A DNA stretch of 64,000 bases, from the NCBI GenBank assembly GCA_037176705.1, contig CM073886.1:91175501-91239500 (forward strand), in the 5' to 3' direction. This DNA comes from Molossus alvarezi. Lineage: Eukaryota; Chordata; Mammalia; Chiroptera; Molossidae. This document shows positions 57,846 to 64,000 of this stretch, in pieces. Both the position numbers and the translations under genes were made by a program. Under the pieces are notes generated by a model. The model did not search any database and was not told where the DNA came from. It saw only the letters and a list, made by a program, of their open reading frames with translations. Numbering within the stretch: the stretch's first letter is position 1; each line of letters opens with the position of its first letter.

Positions 57846-58028
57846 GAGCGGTGGTCCTCAAAGTCTGGTCCTTGGATTATATAACATGGATTGTTTATTA
57901 AAAAATATAACATCCTAGCCCGCGTCCCAGTCTTTCTGAACTAAATCTCTAGGAATAGAAATTGTGAATGTTTCTAGTGACGTGCTTAAGAAATTCTTTA
58001 GCCCTAAAAGTTGATAACCACTGACCTA
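57846..58028. mobile_element. hAT-Charlie MITE (MER20-like)
   Basis: Inverted termini 'gtggtcctcaaagtctggtc' and 'aaaagttgataaccactg' flank a degraded core. Confidence 0.65.
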
Positions 58029-58226
58029 GGTCTTCCATGTAGTCCTCAGGAGATCTAAAAAGTCCCCTACAAATTCATAAAAATTTTTTGTGTGGATGTA
58101 GTATATTTCCTGGGAAGGTCTACAGTTTAAGCCATTGCAAAGGATCAGGGGCACAAAGCAGGCTAGAGACACTATCTTTAGATGACCTCATCCCCACCAA
58201 GACCATAAGAGTAGATCTATACTTTT

Positions 58227-58458
58227 TTTTAAAATCCTCACTTGAGGATATTTTTCCATTGATTTCCAGATAGAATGGAAAGGAGGGAGGGAATGGGAGA
58301 GAGAAACACTGATGTGGAAGATACACATGAACTGGTTGTCTCCCGTACTACCAAGGACTGAACTGCAACCAAGGCACATGCCCTTGACTGGAATTGAACT
58401 CGTGACTCTTTGGTCCACGGGCCAACACTCTGACTGCTGAGCCAAACAGGCCACGGCA
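58227..58458 (-). mobile_element. VES-type SINE, long-tail type
   Basis: TSD ATCTATACTTTT is at 58215-58226 and 58459-58470. Tail contains TCCTCACTTGAGGATATTTT. Confidence 0.93.
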
Positions 58459-58619
58459 ATCTATACTTTTGTATCAGGTCTTGACACCATCTTCCAGACC
58501 CATCTCATGGTTACACAGATGTCTTCAAGTACTCTGACTCTCAAAATGTACAAAATTAACCACATTCTCTTTCATCTTTCTCCCCCTCAAGCCTACTCTT
58601 GATTTTGTATCCATCTAAC

Positions 58620-59310
58620 AAATTTCCCAAATCAGAAACCCTGTCATTGTCCTAGACTGTCCTTCTCCCTCACCTCAGAGTATGGCATCAGTCACCTCTT
58701 ACACTATATATCTTTCAAGTCTCTTTCCCATTTCACAGCTGTGGTCTTATATCAAACTGTCCTCTGTGATAGCTTCCCAAGAGATCTCCTTGATTCCAGT
58801 TCTAACGTGTCCTCTATAATATTGCCAACAGCAACCTCACAAAAATGCAAAGTTGACCACAGCACTCTTCTTAACCAATACCCTCTAACTGCTCCTCATT
58901 ACTTTTAGAATGAAATTCAAACTCCTCCCCATGGCCTGGAGAGCTCTCTGAAGTCTGGCTTCACCTACCTCTCCAGGCCCAGTCCCCTCTCACTCCCATC
59001 ACAGCACTCTGCTCATACTGGTCTGCTTTCAGCTCCTCCTGCTTCAGCGCCTTTTCACATGTAGTTTCTTCTACTATCAACACTCTCTCCCCTGCTCCTC
59101 ACATAAGGCAGGTTCCTTCTCAAACTTTAACCTCAGCTTGTACTTCCTAAATAAGGCATGGTCTCTCCTAGTCACCATGCTGTAGCATTTGCTATTCCCC
59201 GAGCTAGAGGATCTGTGCCCTTTACCACATTCTTTTTTGATCTAGTTAACTTCTAATTCTCCTATAATACATACACAATCATCTCTAGCAGGAAGGTTTT
59301 CTGGAACAGG
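58620..59310 (+). mobile_element. L2 LINE fragment
   Basis: 'gaatgaaattcaaactcctc', 'gaagtctggcttcacctacc', 'cagcgccttttcacatgtag' and 'ggcaggttccttctcaaac' occur in L2 order over about 700 bp. Confidence 0.7.
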
Positions 59311-59989
59311 TTAGATATACATCCTTTCTCTAATACACATAGTCATAAAAAAAAAAACCCCTCTCTTTTGACTTTGGTAATAGATAAAGCTGTGTTCATG
59401 CATAGAAAATTATGTACTTCCTACTGAATTATACGATGCACAGACCCAATGGGTTTTACATAAAGTGACAAATGAACGACTTGAAAAACTTGATCTCTTA
59501 TATATAAAGGAAACTCTGCCTTCTATTTTATCAGCTTTAAGCCAGTACAAACAACCAGTGAAAAAAAGATCACTGAAGTCATGAAAGAGAATCTTCTGAA
59601 ATGTGTGTATAAGGAAGGAATACTGCTATAAATGAATGATCCAAGTATTTCCCATACATCATGTAGGATACCACACATCAACATTTCAACTTTTAACATA
59701 ATAAAATAAAATCAATGACAAGTGAATTTTGAGGATTCAAGTAATGTTATATCATAAGGAAAAAAAAACAGGTTAGAAATTCATATGTATGATTCCAAAC
59801 ATGTAGACACGCTTGAAAGAAAATATTATAATATCAAAATAAATTATATTTTTTAAAATTCTCAAAATTTAAAAAAATTATGTGTATAATTATAAAAGTA
59901 ATACTTATAACTTTTTAATAAAAACAACTTTATTTTTAAAAAAATGTTGAATTTTCTGTAAATTGTTCAAACTATACTAAAATACTCAC

Positions 59990-60020
59990 ATCATCTAAAT
60001 CTGCTGCATCATCTTTTTCA
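59990..60020 (-). CDS. CWC27: CWC27 31-bp micro-exon
   Basis: On the minus strand the acceptor TTTTTTGTAG is followed by 31 bases and the donor GTGAGTAT (GTGAGT at 59984-59989). The first T completes the Ser codon from the previous exon. The remaining 30 bases encode E-K-D-D-A-A-D-L-D-D and end in phase 0. This acidic block corresponds to the acidic segment that follows the conserved V-V-E-S motif in human CWC27. Splice sites and phase fit both neighbours exactly, which is the main support for so short an exon. The intron between it and the 158-bp exon is 3788 bp. Confidence 0.88.
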
Positions 60021-61006
60021 CTACAAAAAAAAATAAGGAAAACAAGTAAATTTTAGCTTCAAAATGAAATAAAATTATTCAATAATCCCCAAATTTAGAA
60101 TACTTTGCTGAATTAATATTTTAAAAACTTATTTCACCATAGGAATTTCAGAATGGCATTCTAGAGTAGACAGAAATATTCTGAAATGAGTCCATTTTTA
60201 TGAACAGAATAAGAGCTATGCTCCATTAGCACATACACGAAATCAACAGAATTAAAAGAAAAAAATGCAAACAATAACCGACAACGCTATTTATATGAAC
60301 AAAGGGCTGCAGAAAATAATTTCTTCCATTGGCTTTCTTTCATCTGGCTGATGAAACAAATCCTTCAAATACAATGATATCAAGAAAAGACTGTTTTGAA
60401 ACAGAATTTTTGAAAATGAGTTAAACTCAGTACAATAGTATTTTAGTCCCCCTTTAAGACACTGGCCCAATATATCATGTGCAATTACATGTAACAGTAA
60501 GCCATCTTCCCTTCTCAAAGAGAAACAACAAAGACAGAAAGATAGTTTTCTATTAACTCCTTAAGTATGTAAGAAATAATGCTCAACAGATTGGCCCAAA
60601 ATGTGGCGACTTTCACAAAACCCTTCAACTCTGATTTCTTTATCCATCCATACCAACTGAGACAAAAATGCTCTACGGAAAAAATTAGCAAAGCAACTTT
60701 GAATTAAACATAGAATTGTTAAAGCAAACAGTTTCCCAGTCTTCAAACTACCCCAAGATTTAAAAGTTTAGCATTAATCTTAGATTGAATTAGTCCCTCG
60801 GAGGGAAAGCAACAGCAGGGAAGCGGCTCCCATGCGTCTCTCCATCGGCTAGCAGCTCTACTACCTCCATTACCAAAATGCTTTAGCTTTTTGGCTGGGT
60901 TGAAAAAATCTGACTTATGAGAAACAACTATTTACTCCCGAAGAAAGTTAGAAATTATCTGAGCCAGAAAATAAGAACTGAAGGATCACATAAGCACCAT
61001 ACTAAC
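60021..61006 (-). other. CWC27: CWC27 intron between the 80-bp and 31-bp exons
   Basis: This 986-bp intron is bounded by GTTAGT at 61001-61006 and AG at 60021-60022. It is AT-rich and I see no interspersed repeat in it. Confidence 0.85.
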
Positions 61007-61086
61007 CTCTCAACAACTGGAACAGAACTGAGATGTGGATCATCCTTAAGCAAGTCATGACTACTTTTGCTTTTCCCCTTCATGCT
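61007..61086 (-). CDS. CWC27: CWC27 internal coding exon (80 bp)
   Basis: On the minus strand a pyrimidine-rich acceptor ends in TTCCTTTCTAG, followed by AGC ATG AAG GGG. The exon reads S-M-K-G-K-S-K-S-S-H-D-L-L-K-D-D-P-H and continues through L-S-S-V-P-V-V-E. It ends with AG before the donor GTTAGT at 61001-61006. It starts in phase 0 and leaves two bases, which join T of the next exon to make Ser. The peptide matches my memory of human CWC27 at about residues 225-250, just after the cyclophilin-like domain. The methionine here is internal, not a start codon. The donor GTTAGT is weaker than consensus. It lies 986 bp upstream (in transcript order) of the 31-bp exon. Confidence 0.88.
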
Positions 61087-61569
61087 CTAGAAAGGAATAT
61101 ATGATAAATCATGAGTGGGGGGAAAACAGTCTTCCAAACGGACAAGTTAACACTTACATAAAATCTAGTACTGATAGATGTGGTTAGCAAAAGAAATGTG
61201 TTCCTGAAAATTTCAGTATAAAATAAGAATCTAACTGAATTCAGTGAAAGTTTTATTTTAGAAACACCTTTTCTTTAAAATGTGATATATCCTTGACAAT
61301 GAGTTTATTGATTACTATTTCCAATCACTAAATCCTTATTATGATTTACATACAGCTAAACTAATTCATTTTTGTGCCAGATATTAAAGCTCAGAAGATA
61401 AATCACAAGAAGAATTTGAAATAAATGTACACTATGATCCTTCAAATATACTCTTTACATTGCAGAGGATCACTTTTAAAACGTGCCAAGCAGCCAGATG
61501 AGCGCCCTATGAGGTACTTACTACTGAACAAAGAAAACGTACATGTGGAAGAGCCTCTCAAGCACGAGA

Positions 61570-61900
61570 CTCATCAATGACCAAATATTTATTAAATCCT
61601 TTCCTTTCAAAGTCTGTGTTCTCAATAAATGTATATTTTAGTAGAGAAATAAGACACAGGGAGATATAAGAAGAACTATAAAATAAACCCTACTACTGGT
61701 ATTAAGTGCACACTTTGTGCCAGGCACCGCACTACAGTACAGTATTCCTACCCCTCATTCCCTCCCCTCCTCAAATGAAAATACATATGTGGGCATTATC
61801 ATCCCCATTTAACAGATGGGGGAAAAGAATTAGATTATGTAACTTACTGGAAGTCACAATGCTAGTCACTATTAGAGGACCTAGGATTTAGATCTAAGCC
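61570..61900 (+). repeat. MIR/L2-type ancient repeat
   Basis: 'cactttgtgccaggcaccgc', 'catccccatttaacagatgg' and 'gtaacttactggaagtcaca' are conserved marks of this class. Confidence 0.65.
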
Positions 61901-63299
61901 TGTCTCACAAGAATATACCAAAAATGTAAGATATCTATTTTTTGCCTAGAGGCCCCTAGAGACCCAGAACACTGGCCGGTTTCGGAGCTGCAGGCCATCC
62001 TACAGACCTTCCCCACCACAGGGTGGGCCAACTTCAAAGGTATACCCTGAGATGGGAAACTGCTCACTGCCCCTACCCTTCAACTAATCAGCTAGTGCAA
62101 ACAGTAAGAGGTTAGAGTTGAAGAAGAATAACTTCTACTTATTTTGAAATAAAATTTTATTTTGAAAAATTCATTTCAAAATATGGTAATTGAAATTTTA
62201 AAATGTCAGATACAGAAAGATGAAACTATCTGCCTTAAGCCTCATTCACCACTGTTTAACAATTTTGAAAACAGCCTTCTAAATTTAATAGGTCTTACTT
62301 TGAGGTAAATATATGCCTTCTGATATATATTTCATAGTATAAATAAAAATAGAACAAAATATTCTTACTTTATTCTCAAAACTGGTAAATTCGTCTATCA
62401 ATATAACTTTGTTTCTGGGTGAGAAAAAAAGCCTTATTACTGGATCTGAAGTAAAAATGTTTACATCTTAAAGTGAGAGAAATATTATATGTATCACTGT
62501 TGTGGATGTGGCAAGATTTAATCACTATTTTAAAATCTAGCTATTGAGATGCTTTTATAACAAACCTACCATTTAACTTGCTTCATGAAAAATACTTGTC
62601 CGATTATAAGTTTTCATTTAAAAATTTGTATACACTAAGATTCAGGAGTAAACAAAACCAATACAGACATCTGAAAGAGGCTATTATTTAAGGAAGCAAT
62701 ACAAAGGGGGAATCTTCCAGACAAAAACCTTTCAAATATTTGAAGTCTAGGATCACCTTTTCACTTCTCCAAATATATCTGGTTCCTCAAGCATTCCCCA
62801 CGTGAGATAGTTCCTGGTATCACCCCCATCCTCCTCATGACCCTCCCAGCCTCTGGATACAGCTAGTTGGTCAATATCCTTCCTAAATGTGTTCAGAAGT
62901 GAACAAAATGCTGCAAATGTGAGCCCCAAAATGCAAAGAATGTTAAATTCCTTATTCCAGAGACCTTACTCTTAATAATTCAACCAGGACTTACAGGCTA
63001 TTAAGTCTTGTACCTATTCAGTTAACTTCATTAAACTGAAGTATAGAATTTACATGTGCTCCTATTACATTTCAACTTATTAGTTCAAATAATCAAGCAC
63101 AGATTGACAACAAAGCACTCTTTGGGAAGAAGTATTCAATCAGCGATAAATCCATCTGACTGTACTATCTCCCAGATCACATTTCCTCAGGTTGTCCACA
63201 AGAATATCATGAGAGACTCTGACAATGTGCTTTCCTGAACTCAAGATGTGTTACTATGGCACCCCCCTATCATGCGATCCTATCAAAGAGGAAATGAAG

Positions 63300-63420
63300 T
63301 CAGTCTGGAAAGTCACTTAACCAGAGTCTTAGTTTCCCCATCTATAAAGAAAGGAAGTTGGACTAGATCCCTCTGAGCTATAAAATTCTATTATTCTAAA
63401 AGAGATTTTTATCAGGTAGT
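63300..63420 (+). mobile_element. MIR SINE fragment
   Basis: 'gtcacttaaccagagtctta' and 'gtttccccatctataaagaa' match MIR. Confidence 0.7.
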
Positions 63421-64000
63421 AGAAAGATACTGAAATAAATAATGAAGGAAAGCTAACCCATGTGGGAGAGGCGCCTGTCAGGAATAAATGAGCGGGGTGA
63501 AGCTGCGTCTGTAATCTCACACTGATAATCCATAAACCAGAGGGGACTCTATCTTGTTTCTCCTTTCACATAAAGGAAAGCCTCAATTCAGACTTTACCA
63601 ATTATTAACTTGTGATGTTAGACTGGTTCTGGAATAAAGCTTAACACTGTGGAGTCACTGAAAAAAGAAACTTGATAAGCAAATGAATAATGAAACAATT
63701 ATTTTCAAGTCCTCTAGAAATATTTAGTTTCATGCAACCACTAAAACTGCAAATTGCTCTCAGTCATTGTAAAAGACACTTACTTGACTCTTTCTAGTTA
63801 TTACATACATTTCAAAACAGTAAGGCTAAATTTTAAAAAATATATATTCTATCTGCCAGACTTTTCTAACATTCAGGCTAGCCTTTCCTTTTCTTATCAA
63901 GGTTTCATTTTACCCAGAGGTAAAATGTACTTGAATGGTGCTCATAGTCTGAAGAACAGTACAAAAGCAAAATAAACAAAATACACTTCCATTTCAATCC

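Larger units (their letters stand above)
56202..59989 (-). other. CWC27: CWC27 intron between the 31-bp and 158-bp exons
   Basis: This 3788-bp intron has GTGAGT at its 5' end and AG at its 3' end. It holds an L2 fragment, two SINEs, an internal L1 fragment, a hAT-Charlie-type MITE remnant and a second L2 stretch. About 56205-56735 and 59320-59989 hold no repeat I recognise. Confidence 0.8.
1..64000 (-). other. CWC27: CWC27 gene body, internal part (introns plus three exons)
   Basis: Three in-phase exons on the minus strand (61007-61086, 59990-60020, 56044-56201) place the whole window inside CWC27, which is read from high to low coordinates. Neither the first nor the last exons were found. 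The cyclophilin-domain exons should lie beyond 64000 and the C-terminal exons beyond base 1. The intron downstream of the 158-bp exon therefore exceeds 56 kb. Known for the family: CWC27 belongs to the activated (Bact) spliceosome, works with CWC22, and carries a cyclophilin fold thought to lack isomerase activity; human loss causes retinal and skeletal disease. Gene assignment is strong from the encoded peptides. The extent of the gene across the window is inference. Confidence 0.85.
61087..64000 (-). other. CWC27: CWC27 intron upstream of the 80-bp exon (3' part)
   Basis: AT-rich intronic sequence ending at the acceptor TTTCTAG. MIR/L2-type remnants are visible near 61570-61900 (the 'tgccaggcac' and 'cccatttaacagatg' motifs) and a MIR at about 63300-63420. 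The stretch 62730-63000 resembles an old interspersed repeat I could not name. No further CWC27 exon was recognised. Confidence 0.6.

Overview
The window is nuclear DNA of a mammal, almost certainly a bat, and probably a yangochiropteran microbat. The main evidence is about two dozen tRNA-derived SINEs of the bat VES type with target-site duplications (TSDs), including very young copies. A long-poly(A) LINE-1 with both ORFs open, and a small hAT-type inverted-repeat element of a kind I associate with microbats, point the same way. Species or family cannot be fixed by eye. No prokaryotic gene, CRISPR array or functional RNA gene is visible.

The only host gene recognised is CWC27 (spliceosome-associated cyclophilin-like protein, also called SDCCAG10), transcribed right to left on the minus strand. 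Three consecutive internal coding exons are seen: 61007-61086 (80 bp), 59990-60020 (31 bp) and 56044-56201 (158 bp). Their splice sites and reading phases fit together. They encode the acidic/basic charged linker between the N-terminal cyclophilin-like domain and the C-terminal helical part. Everything from 56043 down to base 1 appears to be one CWC27 intron of more than 56 kb. Everything above 61086 is the preceding intron.

Layout from left to right. Bases 1-18500 are AT-rich intron with a twin-primed (inverted) L1 at 716-2170, an old antisense L1 at 3325-4330, an L1 3' end (7585-8526) carrying a telomeric-repeat block and a tRNA-head-only SINE, a 13-copy 43-bp minisatellite (9182-9740), and an old LTR with a recognisable primer-binding site (about 14790-15660). 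Bases 18520-21763 hold a nearly full-length half-LINE (HAL1-like: ORF1 but no ORF2) with two nested young SINEs. Bases 21772-33440 are intron with old L1, L2, MIR and hAT-Charlie fragments. Bases 33450-39280 hold a young full-length L1 on the minus strand (ORF1 293 aa, ORF2 1274 aa, both open), inserted into an older L1. Bases 39281-56043 are intron with many SINEs, a nested hAT MITE (46214-46699), a diverged direct repeat pair, and a candidate recursive splice site at 41822/41823. Bases 56044-64000 carry the CWC27 exons among L2, MIR, SINE and L1 fragments.

No new multi-gene system is present. The observations most worth checking are the candidate zero-length recursive exon in the long CWC27 intron, the intact gene-sense L1, the HAL1-like element, the telomeric repeat inside an L1, and a small CpG-dense island in AT-rich intron. 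Repeat family names come from memory of consensus patterns, not from a database search.
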